Origin: Roseiarcus sp036489975
GTDB lineage: Bacteria > Pseudomonadota > Alphaproteobacteria > Rhizobiales > Beijerinckiaceae
Reading direction: 5' to 3'
Assembly: GCA_036489975.1 (NCBI GenBank)
Contig: DASXES010000059.1
Location: 59,521 to 123,520 of the forward strand
Length of the DNA: 64,000 nucleotides
The position numbers and the translations under genes are program-made. The notes below the pieces were generated by a model that worked only from the letters and a program-made list of their open reading frames with translations, was not told where the DNA came from and did no database searches. Shown here in pieces: positions 15,287 to 24,603 of this stretch; positions within the stretch are counted from its first letter, which is position 1, and each line of letters begins with the position of its first letter.

Positions 15287-16723
15287 ATGGGCGCGCATCA
15301 GAACTTTATCGCGGGAGAATGGGTCGACGGCGGAAGCGTCACTCGCGACATCAACCCGTCGAACACGAACGACGTGGTCGGCGAATACGCGCAGGCCGAC
15401 GCCGCTCAGACGAACGCCGCGATCGAGGCCGCGCACGCGGCGTTTCCCGCCTGGTCGCGCACCACGCCGCAGGAGCGCCACGACATCCTGTTGCGCGCTT
15501 CGACCGAAATTCTCGCCCGCCGCGAGGAACTTGGACGCCTGCTTTCGCGCGAGGAAGGCAAGACGCTTGCAGAGGGAATTGGCGAAGCGACCCGGGCCGG
15601 GCAGATCTTCGATTTCTTCGCCGGCGAAGCCTTGCGGATTCCGGGTGAGAAATTCGGCAGCGTGAGGCCCAACGTCGACATCGAGGTCACGCGCGAGCCG
15701 CTCGGAGTCGTCGGCATCATCGCGCCGTGGAACTTCCCGATCGCCATCCCTGCCTGGAAGATCGCGCCGGCTCTGGCCTATGGCAACACGGTCGTGTTCA
15801 AGCCCGCCGACCTCGTGCCGGGCTCAGCCCATGCGCTATCTGAAATCGTCGTGCGCGCGGGCGTGCCCAAGGGCGTATTCAACCTCGTCGTGGGACGCGG
15901 CTCGGTGGTCGGCCAGGCGATCCTCGATCACAAAAAAGTTGATGCGGTCACATTCACGGGCTCGGTCGCGACGGGCGCCAAGGTCGCCGCCGCCTGCGCC
16001 AAGGCGATGCGCCGCTTCCAGCTCGAAATGGGCGGCAAAAATCCGCTGATCGTTCTCGCCGACGCTGATCTTAAGACCGCGGTCGAGTGCGCGGTCAACG
16101 GCGCCTATTTCTCGACCGGCCAGCGCTGCACGGCGTCGTCGCGCCTCATTGTCGAGGAGCCGATCTACCGCCGCTTTGCGGATGCGCTGATGGAGCGCAT
16201 GCGCACGCTCGTCATAGACGACGCGCTGAAAGCTGGAACGCATGTCGGGCCGGTCGTCGACGCTTCGCAATTCGAGCAGGACCTCTCCTATATCGGGATC
16301 GGCCAGGGCGAAGGCGCGAAGCTCGCGCTCGGCGGCGAGCGCCTGAACCGCGCGACGCCCGGATTCTACATGGCGCCTGCTCTCTTCCTCGACGCCGACA
16401 ATACGATGCGCATTTCGCGCGAGGAAATCTTCGGGCCCGTCTCGGCGATGATCCCGGCGCGCGACTATGAGCATGCGCTCTCGATCGCCAACGACACCGA
16501 GTTCGGCCTTTGCGCTGGCATCTGCACCACGAGCCTCAAGCACGCCTCGCATTTCAAGCGCAACTCGGAGGTCGGCATGACGATGGTCAATCTGCCGACG
16601 GCCGGCGTCGACTATCATGCGCCGTTCGGCGGCCGTAAGGCTTCGAACCTCGGTCCGCGCGAGCAGGGGCGCTACGCGGCGGAATTTTATACGACGGTCA
16701 AGACGGCCTATACAATGGCCTGA
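15287..16723 (+). CDS. NAD(P)-dependent aldehyde dehydrogenase, probable 2-oxoglutarate semialdehyde dehydrogenase
   Basis: 478-residue class I-type aldehyde dehydrogenase. Catalytic general base Glu247 (LEMGGKNP) and nucleophile Cys281 (GQRCTASS) are both present and 34 residues apart, as in active enzymes; the cofactor loop FTGSVATG and PWNFP motif are intact. Preceded by GGGAGA before ATG. Its place between an XylX-like dehydratase and a sugar kinase, and its similarity to the KGSADH group, suggest oxidation of 2-oxoglutarate semialdehyde to 2-oxoglutarate as the last step of a non-phosphorylative sugar pathway. Confidence 0.88.
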   Translation: MGAHQNFIAGEWVDGGSVTRDINPSNTNDVVGEYAQADAAQTNAAIEAAHAAFPAWSRTTPQERHDILLRASTEILARREELGRLLSREEGKTLAEGIGEATRAGQIFDFFAGEALRIPGEKFGSVRPNVDIEVTREPLGVVGIIAPWNFPIAIPAWKIAPALAYGNTVVFKPADLVPGSAHALSEIVVRAGVPKGVFNLVVGRGSVVGQAILDHKKVDAVTFTGSVATGAKVAAACAKAMRRFQLEMGGKNPLIVLADADLKTAVECAVNGAYFSTGQRCTASSRLIVEEPIYRRFADALMERMRTLVIDDALKAGTHVGPVVDASQFEQDLSYIGIGQGEGAKLALGGERLNRATPGFYMAPALFLDADNTMRISREEIFGPVSAMIPARDYEHALSIANDTEFGLCAGICTTSLKHASHFKRNSEVGMTMVNLPTAGVDYHAPFGGRKASNLGPREQGRYAAEFYTTVKTAYTMA

Positions 16724-16752
16724 AGGCCGCGGGCGATTCCGGGGGGAAAAAC

Positions 16753-17685
16753 ATGATCCTGGTCTCCGGGGAGGCGCTGATCGACCTCATTCCCGATCCC
16801 ACGAAAGCCAGCGCCTATGACGCCGTGCTCGGCGGCTCGCCATATAATGTCGCGATCGGGCTGGCGCGGCTTGGCGCGCAGGCCGCGTTCGTCTCGCGCC
16901 TTTCGGCCGATGGCAACGGCGAGGCGCTCGCCGCCTCATTGGCCGAAAACGGCGTCGATCTGAGCTTCGTCGCGCGCGACGTGCGCCCGACCACGCTCGC
17001 TTTCGTCATGCGCGGCACCGCCAAGACAGGTTCGCGCTATTCGTTCTACCTCGATGCGACCGCCTACGACGGCGCGTGGCCTTTTCCGGCCGAGTGGCCC
17101 AAAGGCGCCCGTCACCTGCATGTCGGCTCGATCGCCGCCGTCGACCCCCGCCATGGACAATCCGTCGTGCGCGCGCTGACGGAAGCGCGCCTGCACGCAA
17201 CCATCAGCTTCGATCCCAACATCCGGCCGCTGGTGACGCCCGACCGCGATGCGGTGAGGCGCATCTCGGAGAGGCAGGTCTCGCTCGCGCATCTGGTCAA
17301 GGCGAGCGAAGAAGACCTCGAATGGCTCTATCCCGACCGCGGCGTCGAAGAGAGTCTCGCTGCCTGGGCGAAGTCCGGCCCGCGATTTTGCGTCGTAACG
17401 CTGGGCGAGCGCGGCGCCGTCGCGATGCTTGGCGATCAGCGGATCGAGATTCCTCCGCGCCGCGTCGAGGTCGTCGACACCGTCGGCGCCGGCGACAGCT
17501 TCATGTCTGCGCTCCTGTCGGCGATGGACCGCGACCAGGCGCTCGGCGCCAAGGCGCTCGCGCCCTCCCGAAGCGACCTCGAAAAGTGGCTCGGCTTTGC
17601 GGCGGCCGCATCGGCGATCACCTGCACACGCAAGGGCTCCGATCCCCCGACACGCACGGAAGTCGAGGCGGCGCTCGCAGCCTGA
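16753..17685 (+). CDS. PfkB-family carbohydrate kinase
   Basis: 310-residue ribokinase/PfkB kinase. The N-terminal signature GGSPYNVAIGLARLG (about 27-41) and the C-terminal catalytic signature DTVGAGDSFMSALL, with catalytic Asp in GAGD, are complete. A GGGGGG purine-rich ribosome site precedes ATG. Closest by motif to bacterial fructokinases; a 2-keto-3-deoxy-sugar-acid kinase role is also possible given the locus. Last gene of the plus-strand arm (XylX-like, dehydrogenase, kinase), with only 29 bases to the dehydrogenase. Confidence 0.88.
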   Translation: MILVSGEALIDLIPDPTKASAYDAVLGGSPYNVAIGLARLGAQAAFVSRLSADGNGEALAASLAENGVDLSFVARDVRPTTLAFVMRGTAKTGSRYSFYLDATAYDGAWPFPAEWPKGARHLHVGSIAAVDPRHGQSVVRALTEARLHATISFDPNIRPLVTPDRDAVRRISERQVSLAHLVKASEEDLEWLYPDRGVEESLAAWAKSGPRFCVVTLGERGAVAMLGDQRIEIPPRRVEVVDTVGAGDSFMSALLSAMDRDQALGAKALAPSRSDLEKWLGFAAAASAITCTRKGSDPPTRTEVEAALAA

Positions 17686-17828
17686 GGCCCCCGGGTCTGT
17701 CTGGTCGCGCCGCACGCATGGGCGGGACGTTTCCAGTCATTGCTTTCCAAGAGCCTCGTGAATTGAGCGACGATCATCGCCGAATCCGGGAGCCAGCTGC
17801 GTTGAAAATTCGATCAGCGCTCACCACG

Positions 17829-17857
17829 TTGCGGATGTCGGCCGAGCAGTCTAAAAC
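17829..17857 (+). promoter_or_regulatory. Possible sdh promoter
   Basis: TTGCGG (17829-17834), 17-base spacer, TAAAAC (17852-17857), 30 bases before sdhC. The -10 is a poor match; the call rests on spacing and position. Confidence 0.25.
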
Positions 17858-17887
17858 GACGGTCGAACCTCAGTAGGAATCAGCGCC

Positions 17888-18298
17888 ATGGCGTCGAGCG
17901 ACGCTCTGCCGGGTCCGCGTCGTCCGCGGCCATTGTCGCCGCATTTAAGCGTCTATCGCCCGACCATGACGATGGCGATGTCGATCGCCCATCGCATCAG
18001 CGGCCTCGCGCTTTATGTCGGCGTCCTGCTGCTCGCCTGGTTCCTCATCGCCGCGTCCGCCGACGCCTCGACTTTCGCCGTCTTCTCCGATTTTCTTGGT
18101 TCGTTCATCGGGCAAGTGGTTCTGTTCGCCTTCACCTGGGCGCTGTTCCATCACCTCGTTGGGGGCCTTCGGCACATCATATGGGACGCCGGCTATGGCC
18201 TGGATGCGCCATTGCGCGACCAGATGGCGTGGGCGACGTTGATCGGAGGTTTTGCGTTGACGGTCCTCGTTTGGATCATAGGCTACGCCGTCCGGTAA
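17888..18298 (+). CDS. sdhC: Succinate dehydrogenase cytochrome b556 subunit
   Basis: Membrane anchor of complex II that binds heme b and ubiquinone. The 136 residues contain the hallmark RPLSPHLSVYRPT, SIAHRISG (quinone-site Ser/Arg and helix I) and HHLVGGLRHIIWDAG, with the heme-ligand His, plus three hydrophobic helices. First gene of sdhCDAB; the stop TAA overlaps the ribosome site of sdhD. Confidence 0.96.
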   Translation: MASSDALPGPRRPRPLSPHLSVYRPTMTMAMSIAHRISGLALYVGVLLLAWFLIAASADASTFAVFSDFLGSFIGQVVLFAFTWALFHHLVGGLRHIIWDAGYGLDAPLRDQMAWATLIGGFALTVLVWIIGYAVR

Positions 18299-18309
18299 GG
18301 AGCATTGCG

Positions 18310-18699
18310 TTGGCCGATCATCCGAGCGATCTGCGCACCCCTCTCGGCCGGGTCCGGTTTCTTGGCTCGGCGCGCATGGGCGCGGCCGAAGCGCGGCTCG
18401 TTCACCTGACCGCGCTCGCGCTTGCGCCGCTCACGGTCGGCTTCGTCTGGCTCGTGCTCGACCTCTCGCGCAAGGACTATAACGGGGTGCGGGCGGAGCT
18501 CGCGCGCCCGATTCCCGCCATCGTGCTGCTGGCTTTCATCCTCGCCGGCATCGTCCATATGGAGCTCGGCATGCGCTCCGTCATTCTCGATTACATCGAC
18601 GGCCAGTCGCGCGCGTGGGCGCTCGCCGCCAACACCTGTTTCGCCGCGCTCCTGGCGCTAGCCTGCGTCTACGCGACGCTGCGAGTGGCCTTCACCTAA
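18310..18699 (+). CDS. sdhD: Succinate dehydrogenase membrane anchor subunit
   Basis: 129 residues with three membrane helices (about 30-50, 60-80, 95-120), the second anchor of complex II. No ATG fits: I chose TTG at 18310 because AAGGAG (18297-18302) lies 7 bases upstream and the protein then begins ADHPSDLRTPLGRVRFLGSA, matching the alphaproteobacterial SdhD N-terminus (RTPLxRVRxLGSA). An in-frame open stretch back to 18181 overlaps sdhC and is not coding. Confidence 0.9.
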   Translation: MADHPSDLRTPLGRVRFLGSARMGAAEARLVHLTALALAPLTVGFVWLVLDLSRKDYNGVRAELARPIPAIVLLAFILAGIVHMELGMRSVILDYIDGQSRAWALAANTCFAALLALACVYATLRVAFT

Positions 18700-18725
18700 A
18701 GCAACTCTGAAGAAGACGGACAACG

Positions 18726-20561
18726 ATGGCGACCAACGGCTCTTCTGCGCAGAGCGCGCCGGCGCTCGGGGGCAAGGCCTATCCGATCACCGACCACACG
18801 TTCGATATCGTGGTGGTTGGCGCGGGCGGCGCGGGCTTGCGCGCGAGCGTCGGCTGCGCTGAGGCGGGTCTGCGCACCGCGTGCATCTCGAAAGTGTTCC
18901 CGACCCGCTCGCACACGGTCGCCGCCCAGGGCGGCATTTCCGCTTCCCTCGGCAACATGGGCCCCGACGACTGGCGGTGGCACATGTACGACACGGTCAA
19001 GGGTTCGGACTGGCTCGGAGACCAGGATGCGATCGAATACATGTGTCGCCACGCGCCCGAAGCGGTCTACGAGCTCGACCATTGGGGCGTGCCGTTCTCC
19101 CGCACCGAAGCCGGCAAGATTTACCAGCGCCCGTTCGGCGGCATGACGACCGACTATGGCAAGGGCATCGCGCAGCGCACGTGCGCCGCCGCCGACCGCA
19201 CCGGTCACGCCATCCTGCATACGCTTTACGGCCAGGCGCTGAAGGCGAAGTGCCAGTTCTTCATCGAGTATTTCGCCATCGACCTCATCCGCGACACCGA
19301 GGGCGCGGTGCGCGGCGTCGTGTGCCTCAAGCTGGACGATGGGACGATTCACAGGTTCCGCGCGCAGACCACCGTTCTCGCCACCGGCGGCTACGGCCGC
19401 GCCTATTTCTCGGCCACCTCGGCCCACACCTGTACTGGCGACGGCAACGCGATGGCGCTGCGCGCAGGCCTGCCGCTGCAGGACATGGAGTTCGTGCAGT
19501 TTCACCCGACCGGCATTTACGGCGCCGGCTGCCTCATCACCGAGGGCGCGCGTGGCGAAGGCGGCTATCTGGTCAATTCGGAGGGCGAGCGCTTCATGGA
19601 GCGCCACGCGCCATCCGCGAAGGACCTCGCTTCGCGCGATGTTGTCAGCCGGGCGATGACGATGGAGATTCGCGAAGGCCGCGGCGTCGGCAAGGACAAG
19701 GACCATATCTTCCTGCACCTCGACCATCTTGATCCCAAGGTGCTGCACGAGCGACTCCCCGGCATTTCCGAGAGCGCGCGCATCTTCGCCGGCGTCGATC
19801 TGACCAAGGAGCCGATCCCGGTTCTGCCGACCGTTCACTACAATATGGGCGGCATCCCGACGAACTATCACGGCGAGGTTCTGACCAAGGCCAACGGCGA
19901 TCCGGATTCGATCGTGTCAGGACTTATGGCGCTGGGCGAAGCCGCCTGCGTGTCGGTGCATGGCGCGAACAGGCTCGGCTCGAACTCGCTGATCGACCTC
20001 GTTGTCTTCGGCCGCGCCGCTGGCTTGCGCGCCGCCGCGACGCTGAAGCCCGGCGACAGTCAGCCTGAGCTCACCAAAGACAGCGCCGAGTTCGCGCTCT
20101 CCCGGCTCGATAAGTTCCGCAACGCCAAGGGCAAGACCCCGACCGCGGCGCTTCGCCTCGATATGCAGCGCGTCATGCAGGACAATTGCGCCGTGTTCCG
20201 CACGGGCGAAGTGCTCAGCGAAGGCAAGGAAAAGATTCATGCGGCCTGGCGCAATGGCGCCGACGTCTCGGTGACCGATCGCTCGCTGATCTGGAACTCC
20301 GATCTCATCGAGACGATGGAGTACGACAATCTGATCGTCCAGGCCGTGGTGACGATGGAGGGCGCGCTCAACCGCACGGAGAGCCGCGGCGCGCATGCGC
20401 GCGAGGATTACCCCAAGCGCGACGACGTCAACTGGATGAAGCATACGCTCGCCTGGATCGACCCCGCAAAGCAGACGGTGACGCTCGACACCCGTCCGGT
20501 CCACGCCTACACGATGAGCAACGACATCGGCTACATCGAGCCGAAGGCGCGGGTGTATTGA
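18726..20561 (+). CDS. sdhA: Succinate dehydrogenase flavoprotein subunit
   Basis: 611-residue catalytic subunit that oxidises succinate to fumarate with covalently bound FAD. Visible are the FAD Rossmann motif VVVGAGGAGLRA (about 29-40), the covalent-FAD His in TRSHTVAAQGG, the substrate loop HPTGIYGAGCLITEGARGEGG with the catalytic Arg, and the C-terminal MTMEGALNRTESRGAHARED block. Length and motifs are those of an intact enzyme. Co-transcribed with sdhC, sdhD and sdhB. Confidence 0.98.
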   Translation: MATNGSSAQSAPALGGKAYPITDHTFDIVVVGAGGAGLRASVGCAEAGLRTACISKVFPTRSHTVAAQGGISASLGNMGPDDWRWHMYDTVKGSDWLGDQDAIEYMCRHAPEAVYELDHWGVPFSRTEAGKIYQRPFGGMTTDYGKGIAQRTCAAADRTGHAILHTLYGQALKAKCQFFIEYFAIDLIRDTEGAVRGVVCLKLDDGTIHRFRAQTTVLATGGYGRAYFSATSAHTCTGDGNAMALRAGLPLQDMEFVQFHPTGIYGAGCLITEGARGEGGYLVNSEGERFMERHAPSAKDLASRDVVSRAMTMEIREGRGVGKDKDHIFLHLDHLDPKVLHERLPGISESARIFAGVDLTKEPIPVLPTVHYNMGGIPTNYHGEVLTKANGDPDSIVSGLMALGEAACVSVHGANRLGSNSLIDLVVFGRAAGLRAAATLKPGDSQPELTKDSAEFALSRLDKFRNAKGKTPTAALRLDMQRVMQDNCAVFRTGEVLSEGKEKIHAAWRNGADVSVTDRSLIWNSDLIETMEYDNLIVQAVVTMEGALNRTESRGAHAREDYPKRDDVNWMKHTLAWIDPAKQTVTLDTRPVHAYTMSNDIGYIEPKARVY

Positions 20562-20606
20562 CGCTTTGCTCGCGCCGGGGGATCTTTCGGGAATGGATGA
20601 GCCGCT

Positions 20607-21386
20607 ATGGTCCAACTGACTCTCCCCGAAAACTCCCGCGTCAAGCCGGGCAAGACCTGGCCGAAGCCGGCCAATGCGACGCGCCTCACCGAGTTCCGCA
20701 TCTATCGCTGGAACCCGGACGACGGCGCCAATCCGCGCATCGACACCTATTTCATCGACCGGGACGATTGCGGGCCGATGATCCTCGACGCGCTCATCTG
20801 GATCAAATCCAAGATCGACTCGACGCTCACTTTCCGCCGCTCGTGCCGCGAGGGCGTATGCGGCTCGTGCGCGATGAACATCGGAGGCATGAATACGCTC
20901 GCCTGCACGCGGGGCATCGACGACACCGCGTCGCCGGTGACCATCTATCCGCTCCCACACCAGGAAGTGATCAAGGACCTGGTGCCCGATCTCTCGGTCT
21001 TCTACGCCCAGCACGCCTCGATCGAGCCATGGCTGAAGACCGTGAGCCCGGCTCCGGAGAGGGAATGGCTGCAGTCGCCGGAGGAGCGGGCGAAGCTCGA
21101 CGGTCTCTACGAGTGCATTCTGTGCGCCTGCTGCTCGACTTCGTGTCCGAGCTACTGGTGGAACGGCGACCGCTATCTCGGGCCGGCCGTGCTGCTGCAA
21201 GCTTATCGCTGGCTCATCGACTCGCGCGACGAAGCGCAAGGCGAACGGCTCGACAATCTCGAGGACCCGTTTCGCCTCTATCGCTGCCACACGATCATGA
21301 ACTGCGCCAAGACCTGCCCCAAAGGCCTGAACCCCGCCAAGGCGATCGTCCGCATCAAGGAGATGATGGTCGAGCGGCGCTCGTGA
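20607..21386 (+). CDS. sdhB: Succinate dehydrogenase iron-sulfur subunit
   Basis: 259 residues carrying the three clusters of complex II: the [2Fe-2S] site CREGVCGSC with a downstream Cys (about 79-100), the [4Fe-4S] site CILCACCSTSCP and the [3Fe-4S] site with CHTIMNCAKTCPKGLNP. Ends the sdhCDAB operon. The interval 21387-21634 has no gene and I found no clear terminator in it. Confidence 0.98.
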   Translation: MVQLTLPENSRVKPGKTWPKPANATRLTEFRIYRWNPDDGANPRIDTYFIDRDDCGPMILDALIWIKSKIDSTLTFRRSCREGVCGSCAMNIGGMNTLACTRGIDDTASPVTIYPLPHQEVIKDLVPDLSVFYAQHASIEPWLKTVSPAPEREWLQSPEERAKLDGLYECILCACCSTSCPSYWWNGDRYLGPAVLLQAYRWLIDSRDEAQGERLDNLEDPFRLYRCHTIMNCAKTCPKGLNPAKAIVRIKEMMVERRS

Positions 21387-21634
21387 CCGCTTGACGCCCG
21401 CCTCGCGCGCCCAAAGACGTTTGATGTTTGGCGAGATGCGCCTTAATCTGAAACTTTCCGCGGTTTACAGCGTTCTCGACCTTTGCTGAAGTTCGCGGGG
21501 CGACTGGATCGGCGGCGCGAGGCGTAAGGGTCGAACTCACCGAGACGGCGCCGGCGAGCGTTGGCCTCAGGGCTCGTTGGCCAGTGATTTCCTCAGCTCT
21601 TGCAGCGATGTAGAAACGAACCCAGGAGGCCGGA

Positions 21635-22192
21635 ATGGCGAAGACAGCGGCGAAAGAGACCCAGGGCCGTGGGGCCAAAGAAATTTACGTGCGCGAGCGC
21701 CTCGGCACGCCGACCGACCTCAAGCCGGAGGCGACGCGTGACATTTCGGCAGCTCTGGCGGGCTTGCTGGCCGACGTCTTCGCTCTCTACATGAAGACCA
21801 AGAATTTCCACTGGCACATGAGCGGCCCGAACTTCCGCGACTATCATCTGCTTCTGGATGAGCACGGCGACCAGATCTTCGCCATGACCGACCCGATGGC
21901 CGAGCGGGCGCGCAAGATCGGAGGCACGACGCTGCGCTCGATCGGCGACATTTCGCGGCGCCAGCGCATTCTCGACAACGACGCCGAATATGTCGATCCA
22001 AAGGACATGCTGGCGGAATTGCGCGACGACAACAAGAGCCTGACCGCCAGCATGCGCGAGGTCCACGACGTGTGCGACGAGTACGGCGACGTCGCCACCG
22101 CGAGCTTGCTTGAAGTCTGGATCGACGAGACTGAGCGGCGGACCTGGTTCCTCTATGAGGCGACCCGGGGCGGTCCTGGTCAGAACGACTGA
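21635..22192 (+). CDS. dps: Dps-family DNA-binding ferritin-like protein
   Basis: 185-residue mini-ferritin that oxidises Fe2+ with H2O2, stores iron and protects DNA. The inter-subunit ferroxidase signature KTKNFHWHMSGPNFRDYH (about 53-70) followed by LLDEHGDQIF contains the conserved His, His, Asp and Glu ligands. The Lys/Ala-rich N-terminal extension (about 1-20) could contact DNA. Preceded by AGGAGG before ATG. It is transcribed alone and converges with the inositol operon. The likely OxyR or Fur control site was not identifiable. Confidence 0.94.
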   Translation: MAKTAAKETQGRGAKEIYVRERLGTPTDLKPEATRDISAALAGLLADVFALYMKTKNFHWHMSGPNFRDYHLLLDEHGDQIFAMTDPMAERARKIGGTTLRSIGDISRRQRILDNDAEYVDPKDMLAELRDDNKSLTASMREVHDVCDEYGDVATASLLEVWIDETERRTWFLYEATRGGPGQND

Positions 22193-22223
22193 CGCAAGGC
22201 GATCGACCGCGCCGGTCCCTGGC

Positions 22224-23231
22224 TTATCCGGCGAGGGCGATCCGGGCGCCGCCCGCTTCGGTCGACCGCTGGGCGGCGTCGATCAGGCGGGCGCATAAAA
22301 CCGCTTCGTCCAGGTTGCTCCTCGCCCCGCCCGTCGCCGCAGCCACAAAGTCGGCGGCGACGGCGCCGAACCATTCGGGATGGTGCGATCCCTCCGACAG
22401 GGACGGCGCCGTCCAGCGGCGCTCGCCGGCGGGCGATTTCAGGATCACCCCATCACCCACAGCGCGGATCTCGCCCTTGTCGCCCTCGATCTCGATCTCA
22501 TTCGAGCGCTCATCGGCGGCCCAGGTGAGAAAAATGTTGCTCACGCCGGCGGCCGTCATGAGGTCAACGCTCGCCGTGTCTTCGAGCGGCTGGTCGTGAA
22601 GGCGGCGCGTCTCGAGCGTTGCCGCGACGCCGTCCGGAACGCCCGCCCAGCGCGTGACGCAATAGAGCGCGTGCCAGCCGTGATCGCTGAGGATGCCGCC
22701 GCCCGCCTGGGCGGGGTCGACGCGCCAGTTCGTGGCGCCGTCCGCGCTCACCGCGATCGCGGGCCGGGTTCTCAGCGTCCGCCAGCGGACGCTTCGCACG
22801 AGCCCGACTGCGCCCCCGTCGACAAGAGCTGAAATCCTGGCGCAGATCGGCGCGTTGAGCCAATTATGGACAGTATGCAGGACGCGCCCGGCGCGCGCCG
22901 CGGCGCCGGCCACGCGCTCCACGTCCTCGACCCGGGTCACCAGTGGCTTTTCGCTCATGACATGGAGGCCGGCGCGAAGCGCGCGCTCGATCAGCGCCGC
23001 ATGGCTGCCCGGCGGCGCGCAGATGTCGACGAAATCAAGCTTTTCGTCCGACAGCATCTCATCGACCGTCGCATGCCATCGCCCCTCGGGGCACGCGGCG
23101 AGAAACGCCTGCTCGCGAGACGGGGCGGCGTCGGTCGCCGCGACGATCCGCACGTCGTCGCGGGCGAGCCAGCCGGGCATGTGCCCGTTGGCCGCGACGT
23201 TGCCGAAGCCGATGAAAGCGCCTTTGAGCAA
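22224..23231 (-). CDS. Gfo/Idh/MocA-family NAD(P)-dependent oxidoreductase
   Basis: 335-residue oxidoreductase with an N-terminal Rossmann fold (GFGNVAANGHMPGW, residues 8-21) and the family's catalytic MSEKPL motif (EKP lysine near residue 95), followed by the alpha/beta substrate domain with a GGGILSDHGWHALY segment supplying the catalytic Asp/His. The family includes inositol 2-dehydrogenases. As last gene of the operon led by inositol-3-phosphate synthase (9 bases after the aminotransferase), oxidation of a free or modified inositol to an inosose is a reasonable inference, not a proven one. Confidence 0.85.
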   Translation of the reverse strand: MLKGAFIGFGNVAANGHMPGWLARDDVRIVAATDAAPSREQAFLAACPEGRWHATVDEMLSDEKLDFVDICAPPGSHAALIERALRAGLHVMSEKPLVTRVEDVERVAGAAARAGRVLHTVHNWLNAPICARISALVDGGAVGLVRSVRWRTLRTRPAIAVSADGATNWRVDPAQAGGGILSDHGWHALYCVTRWAGVPDGVAATLETRRLHDQPLEDTASVDLMTAAGVSNIFLTWAADERSNEIEIEGDKGEIRAVGDGVILKSPAGERRWTAPSLSEGSHHPEWFGAVAADFVAAATGGARSNLDEAVLCARLIDAAQRSTEAGGARIALAG

Positions 23232-23240
23232 CGAGATGGC

Positions 23241-24599
23241 TCAGTCGAGGCCGAACCGGCGCGCGATCGCGGCGAACGACTGATCGAGAATATCAACCCC
23301 GCGCAACGCTTCCTCTTCGGTGATGACGAGAGGTGGATTGATGCGGATGACGTTCGAATAGGACATGGTGATGAGGCCGCGCTCGAGCGCCTCATGGAAG
23401 AGCGCGCGGGTGATCTTTTTGTCGAGCGGCTGTTTCGTCTTGCGATCGGCAACCATCTCGACGCCGATCAGGAGGCCCCGCCCGCGTACGTCGCCAATGA
23501 AGCGGTATTTGTCCTGCAGCTTCCTAAGCGCCTCAAGCATTTTCTCGCCGACCCGGGCTGAATTCTCGACCAGCTTGTCCTCGAGAATCGCCTCGACCGC
23601 GCCGAGCCCCGCCGCGGCGGCGAGCGGATTGCCGCCGTAGCTCGACGAAGAACCGCTCGGCTCGCCGAAGGGCGCAGCCGACATGCGCTCGAGCGACGAG
23701 GCGACGGCGCTCAGGGGAAAGCCGCCCCCGATGCCCTTGCCGATCGTCATGACGTCGGGCTTGAGGCCGAAATGGTCGGACGCCCACATTTTTCCGGTGC
23801 GGCCGAAGCCGACCAGAATTTCGTCGGCAATCAGGAGCGCGCCGGCCTCGGTCGCGATCTCGCGCACCGCGTGGATGAAATCGTCGGGCGGAATCACATT
23901 GCCCGCCGTACCCTGCATCGGCTCGATGATGATCGCCGCAAGCTCGCCCTGGGTGTCGTTCTTGATCACGTTGCGCAGGTGCTCGGCGCAGGCAAGGCCA
24001 CACGACGGATGCTGCAGGTTGAACGGGCAGCGGTAGCAGTCCGCATAGGGCGAATGATGCATGCCCGGCGGAAACGGCCCCTGGTGATTGCGGTAGCCGC
24101 CACCCAGCATGCCGATGACGCCCTGGCTCTTGCCATGGAAGCCGCCCCAGAAGCCGATGAACTCGAACTTCTTCGTCACCGACTTGGCGAGCCGGAACGC
24201 CGCCTCGACCGCCTCTGCGCCCCCCGAGAACAATTGCAGATGCGTGATCCCTTCCGGCAGGAGCGAAGCGACGAGATTGAGGAAGCGCGCCCGTGTCTCG
24301 GTGGTGAAGCTGCCGAAGGTCGCCCGTTCGAGCTGCTCCTTGATGCGCTTCACATAGTGGGGATGGCTGTGTCCGACGCTGCCGACGGCGATGCCGGCTA
24401 TGAAGTCGAGATATTGGTTGCCGTCCACGTCAGTGATCGTGCAGCCTTCGGCGTGATCGACAACGATCTGCGAGAAGAGCGCGATCGACTGCAGGCCCGG
24501 GGCCATTGCTTTCGCCTCGTGATCGAAGATCGCCTTCGATTTGGGACCAGGCACGGCGCGGCGCTGGAATGCCGCGGTCGGGGACGGGACTTCGTTCAA
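23241..24599 (-). CDS. Class III pyridoxal-phosphate aminotransferase
   Basis: 452 residues with class III features: SGAEAVEAAFRLAK-like PLP phosphate loop (FSGGAEAVEAA), GFWGGFHGKSQG, ADEILVGFGRTGKMW with the PLP-binding Asp, and the Schiff-base lysine in TIGKGIGGGFPLSA. A small Cys-containing insertion (HHSPYADCYRCPFNLQHPSC) between the PLP motifs could bind a metal; this Cys set is seen in some class III aminotransferases. Substrate not predictable; with an inositol synthase and dehydrogenase in the same operon, a keto-cyclitol is plausible. Starts 4 bases after the ATP-grasp stop. Confidence 0.9.
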   Translation of the reverse strand: MNEVPSPTAAFQRRAVPGPKSKAIFDHEAKAMAPGLQSIALFSQIVVDHAEGCTITDVDGNQYLDFIAGIAVGSVGHSHPHYVKRIKEQLERATFGSFTTETRARFLNLVASLLPEGITHLQLFSGGAEAVEAAFRLAKSVTKKFEFIGFWGGFHGKSQGVIGMLGGGYRNHQGPFPPGMHHSPYADCYRCPFNLQHPSCGLACAEHLRNVIKNDTQGELAAIIIEPMQGTAGNVIPPDDFIHAVREIATEAGALLIADEILVGFGRTGKMWASDHFGLKPDVMTIGKGIGGGFPLSAVASSLERMSAAPFGEPSGSSSSYGGNPLAAAAGLGAVEAILEDKLVENSARVGEKMLEALRKLQDKYRFIGDVRGRGLLIGVEMVADRKTKQPLDKKITRALFHEALERGLITMSYSNVIRINPPLVITEEEALRGVDILDQSFAAIARRFGLD

Positions 24600-24603
24600 C
24601 GGA

